In this document: positions 1-10,901 of the stretch, one piece after another
Numbering within the stretch: the stretch's first letter is position 1
Layout of the letters: each line of letters starts with the position of its first letter
Assembly (NCBI GenBank): GCA_010909725.1
Contig: JAACMV010000001.1
Span: forward strand, 981,764 to 1,045,763
Origin: Picochlorum sp. 'celeri'
Taxonomy: Eukaryota; Chlorophyta; Trebouxiophyceae
Direction of reading: 5' to 3'
Length of the DNA stretch: 64,000 bases
The notes under the pieces: generated by a model
What the model was told of the DNA's origin: nothing
The model's database searches: none
What the model saw: only the letters and a program-made list of their open reading frames with translations
Made by a program: the position numbers and the translations under genes

Positions 1-1651
1 GTTTCTGCAACGACAGTCTCCCCCGTGCTGTAAGTCCTTTACCAAGCAAGTACTGCAGATCCCCACTGCCTAGTAGAGCACTTGCAGACATTGTGCTATT
101 ACCAACACCAGGAACGGACACTAGACCTTCCCAAACATTCGGACCCAAAGCCAGGGGTTCAGGACATGGCAAAAATAGTTTTTCTAGGTTCTCATCCACG
201 GTAGGACCCACAGGTGGTGCGGCATCATGGTCATCTGGTGCAGTTTCCATACCACCCAAATCAGATACGTAGTTTGCCTGCAATTTCGACGCTTCCATAG
301 ATGCGGACTTTATACTAGCCCAATCGAGACTTTTTGCTGCCTTTGCAGTGTCAGGCTCGGCGGCGTCCTTGTCGTAACCGAAGAGGTCACCATCATCTTC
401 TGTTCCCTTGCCTGCCTCGGGCGCTCCTGCAGGCAGCTCTCGTTGCATATCTTCCTTTCCATCGCCTCCCTCACCGTCATAATGCTCCTCAGCCACAGCC
501 TCAGCAGAATTTTTATCGTCATCTTCGACCACATCCTTCTTGCGAGAATCTTCCTTTTCACGAATCAACATTTCCCGTTGAAGACGCTTCTCCTTGTCTT
601 CTTTTGTCTCCAATGCAGCTGCAGTTGAAAATTTAGCTGCCGCCTCCGCATCTAATACTGACATTTTTAAAGCCTCTTCTTCTTTCTTCTTCCTGTACTC
701 GGCTAATTCTTTCGATGCAAGCTCATTCGCCGTCATTCTGACAAACGTATCTGGAGTGATATCTCCACGCAGCACATGGGCCCTCAATTCCTTGTTATTT
801 GGATCCTTCAAATTAAACTGCAGGGACCGCATTTTGGTCTTATAATCCTTGGTAGTTCCTCCATACGCTCCAAATAAAGCCTCCTCGACAATCGACGCCA
901 CATCAGCAGGTAATTGCAACCCCTCCTCACTCCCTCCCAACTCACCATACGCCATATCAAGCCCCTGCTGCAATGCAGCCTTCACCTTCTCCCTCACTTC
1001 AGGATCATTCGTATTATTCTTCTTTACGCTTCTCCTCACATTCATCGTCGCCGATTGAATCAATCTATCCGCGAAATCTTCCTCTGCGTCTTCTTCCACA
1101 GTTCTTGTTTTCTTCCTCGTCTCCCCTGCAGCCTTGCGCATCGCTAGAGGGAGCTCATCACCCAACGCATCATCATCCAGAAAATCCTCTATAACCTTTG
1201 GCTTCCTCTTCCGCTTCGATCGACCCACCATCTCATCATCCTCATCATCAGACGACGATGGCACATCGTCCCTCTCGCTGTTGTATTCCGAGTCAGAATC
1301 GCGCAGTATCGCACCATCATCCACCTCACCATCCTCTCCCTCCGCAAAATGCTCTGGCTTCTGTTCAATCTCATTCGGCCCACACACATAATCCCCAGCC
1401 CGCTCCTCTGAGAAGGCAATCTGCTTCTCCCCAATCAACTCCTCCAGGTCGGCCTCTTCCTTCTCATCCGTCCCCTGATAGAACAAAAGCGCCGTCATCT
1501 CCGCAGGATTACATTTCTTCACTTTCCCTTTGTACCATATCCCATTATCAGGCCAAAGCGTGTACACATGTCGCCCTACCAATTCTTTGCGAATGTCATC
1601 CTTGTCCAAGAGTCGAAACACAAACTTCTTTCCACTACCCCTCATCTCCAT
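1..1651 (-). CDS. TFIIS central-domain and SPOC-domain protein, 3' end outside window
   Basis: Reading leftward from ATG at 1651 the frame is open for 550 codons to the window edge. Seen: an N-terminal small beta-barrel-like segment (residues ~15-75, GRHVYTLWPDNGIWYKGKV, Tudor/PDS5-like), a long acidic stretch with a basic cluster (RSKRKRK), a TFIIS central domain (~240-330, with MRSLQFNLKDPNNKELR and ITPDTFVRMTANE), a charged Lys/Glu helix, and the start of a SPOC fold (VWEGLVSVP near 65-120). TFIIS-M plus SPOC is the Bye1/PHF3/DIDO architecture, which binds RNA polymerase II and its phosphorylated tail in the nucleus. An in-frame stop lies four codons before the ATG, so this start is firm unless an upstream exon exists. 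The C-terminus is not visible. Confidence 0.8.
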   Translation of the reverse strand, partial: MEMRGSGKKFVFRLLDKDDIRKELVGRHVYTLWPDNGIWYKGKVKKCNPAEMTALLFYQGTDEKEEADLEELIGEKQIAFSEERAGDYVCGPNEIEQKPEHFAEGEDGEVDDGAILRDSDSEYNSERDDVPSSSDDEDDEMVGRSKRKRKPKVIEDFLDDDALGDELPLAMRKAAGETRKKTRTVEEDAEEDFADRLIQSATMNVRRSVKKNNTNDPEVREKVKAALQQGLDMAYGELGGSEEGLQLPADVASIVEEALFGAYGGTTKDYKTKMRSLQFNLKDPNNKELRAHVLRGDITPDTFVRMTANELASKELAEYRKKKEEEALKMSVLDAEAAAKFSTAAALETKEDKEKRLQREMLIREKEDSRKKDVVEDDDKNSAEAVAEEHYDGEGGDGKEDMQRELPAGAPEAGKGTEDDGDLFGYDKDAAEPDTAKAAKSLDWASIKSASMEASKLQANYVSDLGGMETAPDDHDAAPPVGPTVDENLEKLFLPCPEPLALGPNVWEGLVSVPGVGNSTMSASALLGSGDLQYLLGKGLTARGRLSLQK

Positions 1652-1859
1652 ACGTCTTCTTCTTCATCAATTTTATGTATATGGCAGTGCTGCGAGATGG
1701 CTGTCATCAACATGGCACCCACAACTGGAGTTGTTCAAGTATCTAAATACAGAGCATTCGAATCTTCTGTTGACAACAATCAAGCACACGTGACGCACGT
1801 CATCATTGAGAAAATTTTATGTAAAGCACCAGAAGGCTGTCCCAAACAACAGAAGAGCC

Positions 1860-2402
1860 ATGGCAGCCCATGGTAAACTGAGTTCGAAAATCAAACAGCT
1901 CAAGTTCATGCAACGAGCTGCTGCCACTGATAGGGACAAAACAACGCATACAAACACCACTGAAGAACCAAGTGTTTCATATAGAGTACAGGATGGCCAA
2001 GGCTCTTCGGGATTCTCGGAAGACTGGGCAGTTGAAGCGTCAAAGACCAGGTGCATTGTCATGACACGGACAAATCCTAGCATTGCGACAGAAAGCCGCC
2101 AAGGAATACTATCATTTGGCCAGATTGCGGGCCCTATAGATGTCGAAGAGCAACAGGAAGCGCTGGTAACAAAGGATATTGGAGCAGCAGGACAGGGGGA
2201 CATGCCTTTTCATCATGATGATGATGATGATGCATCCCGTGCCAAAAAGAGGAAATCTCCCCCACAACAAGACACCATCCCACATGCGCATGGGATGGAT
2301 GGAGCAGTAGCAGATGCCGTGCATCCTGAGGCCAGTAGTGGTAGTACCATGCATTCCAAGAAGAAAAATAAGAAGAAGAAGAAGAAGAAGAGGAAAACAT
2401 GA
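1860..2402 (+). CDS. MPP6 (M-phase phosphoprotein 6) family, nuclear exosome cofactor
   Basis: About 180 residues from ATG 1860. The N-terminus (MAAHGKLSSKIKQLKFMQRA) matches the MPP6 signature of a basic helix ending in KFMQR, which in other eukaryotes docks on the RNA exosome and helps recruit the Mtr4 helicase for nuclear RNA processing. A second family-like patch, ILSFGQIAG, follows near residue 80. The rest is low complexity, with a His/Asp run and a long Lys tail that would serve as a nuclear signal. The frame is open 18 codons further upstream (1806), but homology begins at the ATG chosen. It is divergent from the TFIIS/SPOC gene, about 210 bp away. Family assignment is fairly sure; function is by analogy. 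Confidence 0.72.
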   Translation: MAAHGKLSSKIKQLKFMQRAAATDRDKTTHTNTTEEPSVSYRVQDGQGSSGFSEDWAVEASKTRCIVMTRTNPSIATESRQGILSFGQIAGPIDVEEQQEALVTKDIGAAGQGDMPFHHDDDDDASRAKKRKSPPQQDTIPHAHGMDGAVADAVHPEASSGSTMHSKKKNKKKKKKKRKT

Positions 2403-2505
2403 TGGCATGCGCCATCCATCATCCATAGAGATTGTAAAATTTAGACTCGAGTACATACCAAACCATAGTCTCGTTGATCAAGTGGGGGTATAGAAGCGAA
2501 AGAGC

Positions 2506-4380
2506 ATGGTTGGGCTGCCACGTGCCTTGACTCCTTCGTCGAGCGTATCGACCCTGGATTGCCGTCGTCGTGTATTATTACCTGGACAATATAGATGTAT
2601 AGATCCAATCGGGAGGCAACGGAGGGCAATGCGTGGCATGGTTGCATTGGCGAGTGACAATGACGAGGCTGCGTCTGGAGATGATGTCCTCATCGTTCCA
2701 AAGGAGAATGTGGTGGTGGATGACACTGATATATTCGATGATGAGCCAGTGGTGTCGTCATCTGTCGAGGATGAAGAGAAGGGAGCATGCTGCGGGGAAG
2801 ACACCCCTCCTACCGAGAGTGTGGTTCAACACGAGTTTCATCAGGCTGTCGAATTGCCAGCGGATGAGCAGCAGGAAAACATAGGCCATGTGTGGAGAAT
2901 GGGGGCGCTCGGTGTGGTGGCTCTGGGCGGGCTTGCTGGGCTTGGGTTTGTGGGGCATAAAGTGTTCACCTCTCAGGCTCCAAAGGTGCAAAAGGCCATG
3001 GAGAGCAGGCAGTTGGCGAAGGAGAGTCAGCAGAGGTTGAATGATTTTATGGCTCAGGTGAGGAATCAGCCTACTGTTGATCTTTCTGCGAAGAATTTGG
3101 GGGATGAAGGGTTTTCGTATATTGTGGACTCTCTGTCATTCAACGAGCGGTGCGTTGCCGCAGATTTTTCAAAGAATGGGATTGGTGAGGCTGGTGCTGC
3201 GCAGTTGGCACAAGCGCTGGGATCCAATACATGTCTTCAGAATTTAGTGATGGATACGAATGCATTCGGAGATGAAGGGGCGACGTCATTGGCTTCTGCG
3301 CTGGCTGGAGGGTGCCAGATCAAGACTCTTGGGCTTGGAAGCAATAATATTGGGGATGTCGGAGCAAAAGCGTTGGCTGAAATGCTGAAGAATAATACAA
3401 CATTGGAGGCGTTCGAGCTGTGCAGCAATGCGATTGATGTGGATGGGATAACCGGCATTGCAGATGCTTTGAAGGAGAATACCACATTGAAGAGGCTGAA
3501 TATCAGCGACAATTATCTTGGAGAAGAGGGGGCAAAGGTCCTGGCCAGTGCATTACGAGAAAACACCACGTTGGAAGAGCTCTCTATTAAAGGGAACGAG
3601 TTGGGAAATGAAGGTGTGATTGCTATTTGTGAGGCATTGAGTCAGCGACAAGGTGGGAATATCAAGTTGCTCGAGTTTGCAAACAACAACATAGGGCCTG
3701 AAGGGGCAGTTGCTATTTCGGATCTCTTGCGATCTGTCGGGACGCTGGAGACTTTGAATCTCTATATGAACGACATTGGTGATTCGGGGGCGTTTAAATT
3801 GGCTTCTGCTTTGGATGGTAAAAAGTCAATTGTCACCTTGGATATTGGTGGGAATAATATTGGGGTTGATGGAGCCAAAGCGCTTGCGGCAAGTATCAAA
3901 GGCAACACATCGCTGAGAACACTCGAGTTGGGGTATAATCCGATTGGTCCAGAGGGAGCAAAGGCGTTTGCAGACGTTCTCAAGTATGATATGGAAGTAG
4001 AGGTGCTCAAGTTGGGATGGTGCAAGCTTGGGGGAGGGGAAGGAGCAAAGGCCATTGCTGACTTGGTCATGTTTAATACGACAATTAAGACATTAGACTT
4101 GAGAGGGAATGGTTTCGGCGATGATGGGGCGATTTATTTGGCCAGAGGCATGAAGGAACACGAGAATGTCAACTTTACTGAATTAGATATTGGTTACAAC
4201 GAAATCAAAGATGATGGTGCCTGCGCATTGGCTCAGTCATTGAAAAACAACCCGGACGGCGCGCCGAAAGAATTAAAGGTGAATGCAAATTACATCACCA
4301 GATTCGGCCAGGTTGCTCTGACAGAGGCCCTCGACATGGTGTATGATATGAGCAAGAGAGAAATGGTCATCACCTACTAA
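2506..4380 (+). CDS. Leucine-rich-repeat protein (RNase-inhibitor type) with one membrane segment
   Basis: 624 residues. The first ~45 are rich in Arg/Ser and poor in acid, like an organelle transit peptide. Then come an acidic linker and one hydrophobic, Gly-rich segment (~132-151). Residues ~190-620 are about 14-15 repeats of ~28 residues with the pattern LxxLxLxxNxIGxxGAxALAxAL, the ribonuclease-inhibitor/NLRC3 class of LRR. No NACHT or other catalytic domain is present, so it is likely a binding scaffold, possibly anchored in an organelle membrane (inference). Its stop overlaps by 4 nt the stop of the next, opposite-strand gene. Confidence 0.85.
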   Translation: MVGLPRALTPSSSVSTLDCRRRVLLPGQYRCIDPIGRQRRAMRGMVALASDNDEAASGDDVLIVPKENVVVDDTDIFDDEPVVSSSVEDEEKGACCGEDTPPTESVVQHEFHQAVELPADEQQENIGHVWRMGALGVVALGGLAGLGFVGHKVFTSQAPKVQKAMESRQLAKESQQRLNDFMAQVRNQPTVDLSAKNLGDEGFSYIVDSLSFNERCVAADFSKNGIGEAGAAQLAQALGSNTCLQNLVMDTNAFGDEGATSLASALAGGCQIKTLGLGSNNIGDVGAKALAEMLKNNTTLEAFELCSNAIDVDGITGIADALKENTTLKRLNISDNYLGEEGAKVLASALRENTTLEELSIKGNELGNEGVIAICEALSQRQGGNIKLLEFANNNIGPEGAVAISDLLRSVGTLETLNLYMNDIGDSGAFKLASALDGKKSIVTLDIGGNNIGVDGAKALAASIKGNTSLRTLELGYNPIGPEGAKAFADVLKYDMEVEVLKLGWCKLGGGEGAKAIADLVMFNTTIKTLDLRGNGFGDDGAIYLARGMKEHENVNFTELDIGYNEIKDDGACALAQSLKNNPDGAPKELKVNANYITRFGQVALTEALDMVYDMSKREMVITY

Positions 4381-5384
4381 AAGTTCTCAAACCAACGCTG
4401 TAATTCACGAGACAAATGACCAATTTGGGGTGCGGCTGCATCCAGATCTGCCTGATAGGCCGACAGCTTTTTAGTAACATATCGCATCTTCCTCACCAAT
4501 GTATCATTCTCTGTTACAAGTGCATCCACCTCTGCATGGGAATATCCGCTCGACATATCCCTCTTCTGCTTTTCCAGCATTTCAATCTTCTTCTTATCGT
4601 TTTCCCACTCTTTCTTTTCGACATCCCGTTCCATACGTGAGTATTCCGCCAGAGTCTCCTTCTCAGATGTCACCATGTGCAGCAAGGCCTGCAGAGACCG
4701 GACCTTATTTTGCAGTGCTGCCTCGCGTCTCGTGCTCCCGGCTACGCGATCTGAGGCCTCCTCCAAAGTCACCTTCATTCGTTCTACTTCGACCAACGTC
4801 TCTTCCAGCTTCTTCTCCACCGCCCTCTTCTCCTTGTCCATATCTACAACACAATCCTTCAGCTCCTCCACTTCCTTCTCCAAAGCATCCTGAGGTGCCT
4901 TACTCTTCACCAACTCCCCTTCCAAGAACTCGATCGTCTCCTCCAACTGTTGAATACGGCTGCTATCACCTTCATGTCCAGTATCAGGATCCCCGAGAGG
5001 ATCGAACGACAAGAGGTCTGGAACCGGAACTGCCCTCCCGCCCCTCTTCACAGCCTCCCCTTTACCTCCTGTGAATATTTTGGGTGTTCCCTCCTCTGAA
5101 CTATTGTTTTTATGCCCAGTCATGGGCGTCAGCATTATAAGATCGCCAACCACCTTGTCGCGGGCAGATTCAGTTACGTTTCCCTCATTCCCTATATCAG
5201 CCAGAGGAGGACGATCCAAACAAAACGACCGGACATCAGGACTATTCTCATTTAATTGATGAACTTTTTTGGATCTAAAAGGGGTAGGTTTGCGTCCAGA
5301 CACGGGCTTTGCAGTGGCATTCTCATTCGGAGTCACGTTGCCAATATCGCTCTCCCAAGGACTCAAGGGTACTTCAATCTTCAT
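4377..5384 (-). CDS. Coiled-coil protein with a canonical D-box, probable cell-cycle protein
   Basis: 335 residues, not recognised as a named family. The N-terminal third is unstructured and holds CDK-type sites (TPFR, TPM, GTPK) and residues 58-66 RPPLADIGN, an exact RxxLxxIxN destruction box. Residues ~145-330 form a long heptad-rich coiled coil. A disordered phosphorylatable N-terminus plus D-box plus coiled coil fits a mitotic or spindle/centrosome protein turned over by the anaphase-promoting complex; this is inference. It converges on the LRR gene with a 4-nt overlap of stop codons. Confidence 0.75.
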   Translation of the reverse strand: MKIEVPLSPWESDIGNVTPNENATAKPVSGRKPTPFRSKKVHQLNENSPDVRSFCLDRPPLADIGNEGNVTESARDKVVGDLIMLTPMTGHKNNSSEEGTPKIFTGGKGEAVKRGGRAVPVPDLLSFDPLGDPDTGHEGDSSRIQQLEETIEFLEGELVKSKAPQDALEKEVEELKDCVVDMDKEKRAVEKKLEETLVEVERMKVTLEEASDRVAGSTRREAALQNKVRSLQALLHMVTSEKETLAEYSRMERDVEKKEWENDKKKIEMLEKQKRDMSSGYSHAEVDALVTENDTLVRKMRYVTKKLSAYQADLDAAAPQIGHLSRELQRWFENF

Positions 5385-5419
5385 CTTTCTTTTTTATTGA
5401 AACAGATTTTGATACATTA

Positions 5420-6855
5420 TTAGGGTGCCATGGCTTGGAAGCCGAGGGCTTTCATGGCCGATTGGAAATCTTCTGGGAGAGGGGCTTCCACCTGGAATGC
5501 ATCATTGTCATGTGATGGATGCTTCAGCGACAATTTTGCAGCATGGAGTGCATGTCTACTGATACATGGTCCAGTGATACCATAGAGATCATCTCCGAGG
5601 ATGCAGTGACCGAGATGAGCGAGGTGAACACGGATCTGGTGTGTCTTTCCTGTCCTTGGACGACACTCTATCAGGGAACATGTTCTGCATGATCTATAAC
5701 GCTGTTCTGTTTCTGGATCTATGCACGGTGAAGATTTGTAGGAGCTAAAATCGGCATGCTGTGACGAGGCAAGGACTTTGAAATCCGTGACAGCTGGTTT
5801 GCCATCCTCTGTGACTGCTCTGGCAACCCTGCAAGGAGACAATCAAGGCATGAATTTTGAGCAAGATATCCCTCCATCGCATATATGAATATGTATACAT
5901 ACTTTTCAATGGCACTCTCTCCGATGGGAGCATCGACTGTCGTTGTCGTCCAGTCGGGAGTGCCCAGGACCAGGGCCAGGTATGTCTTTTGGGGGATTTT
6001 CTCTCTGAATTGCTTGTGGAGTAGCGACGCTGCCTTGCTGCTTTTGGCGAAAATCACGACACCTGTCGTGTTCATGTCGAGTCTATGCACGACGAGCGGC
6101 TCTATTCCCATGTTTCCAATTACTCTGTTGACCAGGCTTCCTCCAGTGTATCTGTGCTTGGGAGCAGTGATGACAAAAGGGGGTTTATTGAGGCCAATAA
6201 TATGCTCATCGTCATATATAACATCAATAGGATCGTAATCTGCTGCCAATGGAATGGCCTTCATAGCAGATTTGAGCAGCTTTTGGGCCCGAGATACATC
6301 TATTGCTCCTATAGCCCGAGCAATTTCCTCTGGGCCTTGCCGAATGGGATTATCATCCTCGTCCCGTTGTCTAAACGCAATATCCAACTGCACAAACATA
6401 CAAATACAGTCACGCATAGTCAAACGATATCACCACTGCAAATCACGCACTGCTTTCTTATGAAGCTCTAATTCCTTTGCTTTTGCAGCTCTCAGCCATT
6501 CCTCGACATCCCGCTCACTTTCAAAATGTGCGGTCCCATCTGCGCTATGAGTGTGCTTGCTTATCATGAGAAGGTCTGGGCAACATCTATGTATGTGCTT
6601 TCTGAAAACTGAATGTCGAAAGCTCTTTTGTCCGCAAGAGGGGCATGTCTTGGGACTTGAGAACCGCTCAAACTCGGCCTCATTTGCACTTTTCATCGAC
6701 ACATCGGCCATGGTTGTATATGTATTGATGCCAGATGTCCAATGAATCCTTGATACTGAGAAATACTGATTAAAATACTGATGGGTACGTCTGTATAAAG
6801 CCTGAACTGAACTCTGGAGCCGCAGCTTGGGCAACATGATACATTGATACACCAA
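5420..6855 (-). CDS. RluA-family pseudouridine synthase with N-terminal zinc-finger segment
   Basis: Three exons, ~432 residues: 6451-6855, 5903-6387, 5420-5828, with introns 6388-6450 (63 nt) and 5829-5902 (74 nt), all GT-AG and frame-preserving. The RluA core is clear: NKPPFVITAP, the catalytic motif VVHRLDMNTTGVVIFAK with Asp in HRLD, and RPRTGKTHQIRVHLAHLGHCILGDDLYG. It isomerises uridine to pseudouridine in rRNA or tRNA. Exon 1 adds a Cys/His segment (CPSCGQ...FRKHIHRCC) before the catalytic domain and a basic N-terminus that could target an organelle. Translation may start at 6855 or at Met 6837. The fusion rests on my placement of the 63-nt intron; if that is wrong, exon 1 is a separate small zinc-finger gene. 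Confidence 0.78.
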
Positions 6856-6898
6856 TGGAATAAATAAATATGAAATATGAAATTAAAAGATGATGGAT

Positions 6899-7834
6899 CT
6901 ATGTGAATCGCTGCATTTCGACGATGAACTTGCCTTTGCTCGTGGTGGAAATGCTGCTGATTTCTACTCTTCCCTTTCTGGTGGCACTAATCATATCTCC
7001 TTCGCACACCTCAAGGCTGGGCTTCTTACACGTCTTCCAGTTTACTCGAACATCTCCAGCCTTGATCATGTCGGCCAATTTGTTTCGTGACATTCGAAAC
7101 CCAGCAGAGGCAATTGCATCGAGTCGACATGAGGCTTCAACACTCTGCATCTCCTTCACCCTTGCCTCGGGAACTCGCAACTGCTCTGGTACATGTATTC
7201 TCTCTGTTTTTACCGAGACTGTCCTCACTTGGGTCAATGTAGCTTCGAGATGCTCGACTATTGAGGGTGTACAGATAATCTGTGCTCCTGTATCACCTTG
7301 AACCAGAATGTCCCCAATGACAGCCCTTTCGATACCAGTCCCCAAACAGGCCCCTAAAAAGTCTGGATGAGATGCAGAATCAAACAAAAAGTTACCTTTC
7401 ACTTGAACCGCTGCAATGACGTCGTCAGACAGCTCGGTAACATCCCCAACCAAAACTTCCTCGCGTCCAACAATGATTCTTTGCCGTTCAGCTCTGGTAT
7501 AGCCTCCCCAGGCAATACCTCTAATCTCAGACATTCGATTCAATGCTGTCATTGCATCGGCAATCACTGCAGGAGAATAAAAACTGGAAATTTCGGAACC
7601 CCAGGACTCCTGTGACCTCTGAGCAAGCTCGAGAATCCTTGCGACCTCTTCCTTGTGCTCAGGATCAATGCCAGCCATTAAGTTGCTATTTTTACCTTCA
7701 ACAAGAGCTTTTCTGGCAGCACAGGATACAGAAAACCTCGAGGCATGCCGAGCACAACTACTAAACATGCGTGGTTGAGGTATTGGGTACCCATGATGAA
7801 GAACTGGCTGCATACTCCTGATCAATCGCAGCAT
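6899..7834 (-). CDS. Photosystem II S4-domain protein (YlmH-like), plastid
   Basis: 311 residues. After a Ser/Arg-rich, acid-poor presequence (~1-45) the protein follows the plastid/cyanobacterial 'photosystem II S4 domain protein' layout: an N-terminal globular region (GGYTRAERQRIIVGREE, GNFLFDSASHPDFLGA, AVIGDILV), then an S4 RNA-binding domain at ~225-290 (RLDAIASAGFRMSRNKLADMIKAGDVRVNWK). Related bacterial YlmH proteins bind RNA and act on ribosomes; the plastid members are linked to PSII assembly or plastid translation (family knowledge). It is tandem with the RluA gene. Confidence 0.83.
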   Translation of the reverse strand: MLRLIRSMQPVLHHGYPIPQPRMFSSCARHASRFSVSCAARKALVEGKNSNLMAGIDPEHKEEVARILELAQRSQESWGSEISSFYSPAVIADAMTALNRMSEIRGIAWGGYTRAERQRIIVGREEVLVGDVTELSDDVIAAVQVKGNFLFDSASHPDFLGACLGTGIERAVIGDILVQGDTGAQIICTPSIVEHLEATLTQVRTVSVKTERIHVPEQLRVPEARVKEMQSVEASCRLDAIASAGFRMSRNKLADMIKAGDVRVNWKTCKKPSLEVCEGDMISATRKGRVEISSISTTSKGKFIVEMQRFT

Positions 7835-8086
7835 GAAATTTTAAATGTACTGTAAAAACCTCCAAATCTTTCTTGCATCGTTCAAGGTCTCAATCCTGGT
7901 ATGAACTACATTGCTGATCCGGCATTTCCGAGAATTTGAATATTGAAACGACCCCATCTTGAGGCTACCAATTCATTTCCATGCGTGCATAGGCTGTTGT
8001 GTTTCTTTATTTTAAAGCATTGGCTACTACCAGAAATGACATGTTTGTATCTTGCTGTGGGGTGACGTGCGTGGAACATTCGTCAC

Positions 8087-10848
8087 ATGAAAAGGCAAGC
8101 AGCAGAGCCCTCTTCTGCCGAGAAGAAGGAGCCTGAAGATTACCATTTCTTTGGAGACCACCTGAAAACGTCTGAGTCTCATGGTAAAGCGAATCATTCG
8201 TCCAGGGTGGGGGCAGTGGGAAAAGCGTTGCCAGTGTGGAAACAGGTAGGAAGTTGTTTGCTCAGTACCCTCTTTCTATTCTCGTCTGGTGGTGGTCGGA
8301 GTTGGAGTATTATAAACAATATCATGTTTCGCAGGAAGTGACGGATCGTCAGGGGCGAAAAAGGTTTCACGGAGCGTTTGAAGGAGGCTGGAGTGCTGGA
8401 TACTGGAATACTGTTGGTTCTGCAGAGGGATGGGAGCCTGCAACATTCAAATCATCGAGGGACGATAGGACGAAGGCCCAGGCACAGTCTATCGAACAAT
8501 TTCTAGATGATGATGAGTTGGAAGAGTACAACAGGACGACATTGGAGACCAGGGCACAGTATGATACCTTTGGCCGGGCTGCCAAGGAGGAAGAATCCCG
8601 GAGGATGGAGCAGCAGGAATCTGGGAGTATTCCTCTCCTTGTTCCAGATATAATGATAACCCCTGTATCAGAGGGAGTAGGTGTACGATTATTACTCCGG
8701 ATGGGATGGAGGCAAGGGAAGGGTCTCGAGGCAAAGGATGAGCAGGAAGCACAACGTTTGATGCAGGGGGCCACAAGCCTCCAGGACATTCAACATTTGA
8801 AAGGATTATTACGGGTTGAAAATGTTAGCGTTAGAAAAATAGAAGCAAAATCAGATACATTTGGGCTGGGATACGATCCGTTTCAAGGTGCAGAGGAGTT
8901 TCGGCATGCAAAGCAGAGAGGTGAACAGTCTTCACAGCGGTCTGGAAGAGGTAGGCGAGGAAGAGGTGTCGCATTTGGTACCGGCGTATTGGATGAAGAC
9001 GATGCACTTGGCACGATGGAAGATTATGTGTCGACGGATGCAATGCACCAAGTAGAAGGAATTGGAGGCTTGGATGCATCAGGTATGCCTCTTTCCAGGC
9101 ATCAAGGATTGCTGAGAGAGAAGCTTGGGGACACGTTGGCGTTGGAAGGGTATTCTTTTGAAGTCCAAGATGACGATATTGACCTGGAGTCAATCACGGG
9201 AAAGCATCGTGCAAAGGCCATTGAGGGGAAGGCATCACTGCCCCTGATATCCCACCCATCATCTGAGAGATCTCGCAGAGGATGTATTTCAGGCTTTGTG
9301 TCTTCTGTGGAGTCGAATGAAAGGGATATTTTACATCCAACATTTTATCCAAGTCCTAAGGTCGATAGCGCATACATTCCGAAGACTCCTACGTCCCTTG
9401 TGCAAAAGAGCTCTTTGAGGCATGTTTGGGGTGATACTCCAGTGGAAGCACCTCCGATCGTTCCACAAGGCCGGGAAAAACTTCTGATTGATCAAGTAGC
9501 TCTTCAAGTTGCTCGCTCAGGACCTGAATTTGAGAATATTGCGTCGTCTAAGAAATCGGAAACGGAGCAGTACAGTTTCATTTTGCCAGAGAACCAGTAT
9601 CACAAGTATTATGTTTGGAGCGTGCAAAAATACTTCAGAATGATTCACCCAGAGCATTTGAGATCATCCACATACAAAAATAAGCTAGATAGTGAACAAC
9701 GGGGTGCAATTTTAGGAGAAGAAAGTCTAACAAGAATTGTATCTTCATCTGAGGATTTTTCTCGCCAAAGGCAAATGCAAGCAATGAGCAAGAGGCCAAG
9801 TCTGGAAGATGCGCTTAAAAACATTCCTGAGAAGGACAGAAAAAAGTTTCAAGAGCGAATGGCATCTACGTTTGTAAAGGCAAGCGAGAAAGAGTCAGCA
9901 ACGCACCTGAAACCAGGGTTGACTCCAGGTATCCCTCGGCAAACTCAAGGTACACAGGAGAGTATACAGAAACCCACCACTAGAAAGGTTGTGACCGTTT
10001 TTGATCTAAGCAGACCATCATCTGGAACATCTGTGGTTCCTGAAGACAAAATAACAGAGGCCAAAAAGGCGGCCAGCAGTGGCATACCAGTCCGCCGTGT
10101 AGATGAGTGGATCCCAGAACCTCTGCTATGCAAAAGGCTCGGTGTGGAAAACCCATTTCTGAATAGAAAGCCAACCAGCGATCCCGTCAAGACAAAATTT
10201 AAAAGCGACGAATTGACGCTATCCGCCAACGTGACGCACAATGCAGAGCCAGAAAGCAAGCCAGCACATGACGATGCTGTAGCTGCTGCGCAGGAATTCT
10301 TAGACTCTCTCATATCTGATCAGCCAGCTGCCACGAATGGAAATCAACAGGGAGGCTCTCCTATCGTTGCACCAGACATTATGCCTTCTGAGAAGCCGCT
10401 TGACTTGTTTCAGGCTATTTTTGAAGACACATCTTCTGATGAGGAGGAAGAAAAATGTGATGCAACGGAAATCATTCCCACCAATCTTGAGAATGCGTTC
10501 AAACCTTCCATTGACAGTTCCGAACACAGACCTACCATGTCGCCCTCAACCGATTTTGGTTTTCAAAAATTTCACAAGGAAAAATCTCGGCACGAGCGAG
10601 GACGTTCGAGAGAGAACGCACAACAAAAACCAGAAACTGATGAAAGACATCGTCTGAAAGCACCTTCACAGGACAAGCATGATGATGATCATCATCATGA
10701 TGACGACGATGCACGTATCAAGGAAGCCATTCGCATAGTAAAGGAGGCCAAAGAACGTAGACGAAAGAAGAAGCGCCACTCAAGACATCGTTCCAGGTCA
10801 AAAGAACGTCGGTCCAGGCACCACAAATCACGCAGGCATCATCATTGA
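8087..10848 (+). CDS. GPATCH1: GPATCH1-like G-patch protein (spliceosome-associated)
   Basis: Two exons (8087-8245 and 8335-10848, intron 89 nt GT-AG) give ~890 residues. The GPATCH1 N-terminal motif spans the junction (VWKQ|EVTDRQG) and continues RFHGAFEGGWSAGYWNTVGS.EGW.P.TF.SSR, followed by a G-patch (VGVRLLLRMGWRQGKG). A SURP-like helix (YHKYYVWSVQKYFRMIHPE) lies in the C-terminal half with acidic and EKPLDLFQAIFEDTSSDE motifs. The tail is His/Asp-rich, then Arg/Ser/Lys-rich. G-patch proteins of this family activate DEAH helicases in late spliceosomes. The ATG at 8236 lies inside the intron and is not the start. Confidence 0.88.
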
Positions 10849-10901
10849 TCACTATTTATTATACATACCAGAATCATACGATATACGGGAATGAATTATT
10901 T

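Noticed and set aside
1198..1746. 182-codon plus-strand frame rich in Ser, His and Pro
   Set aside because: It is the antisense shadow of the acidic TFIIS/SPOC gene.
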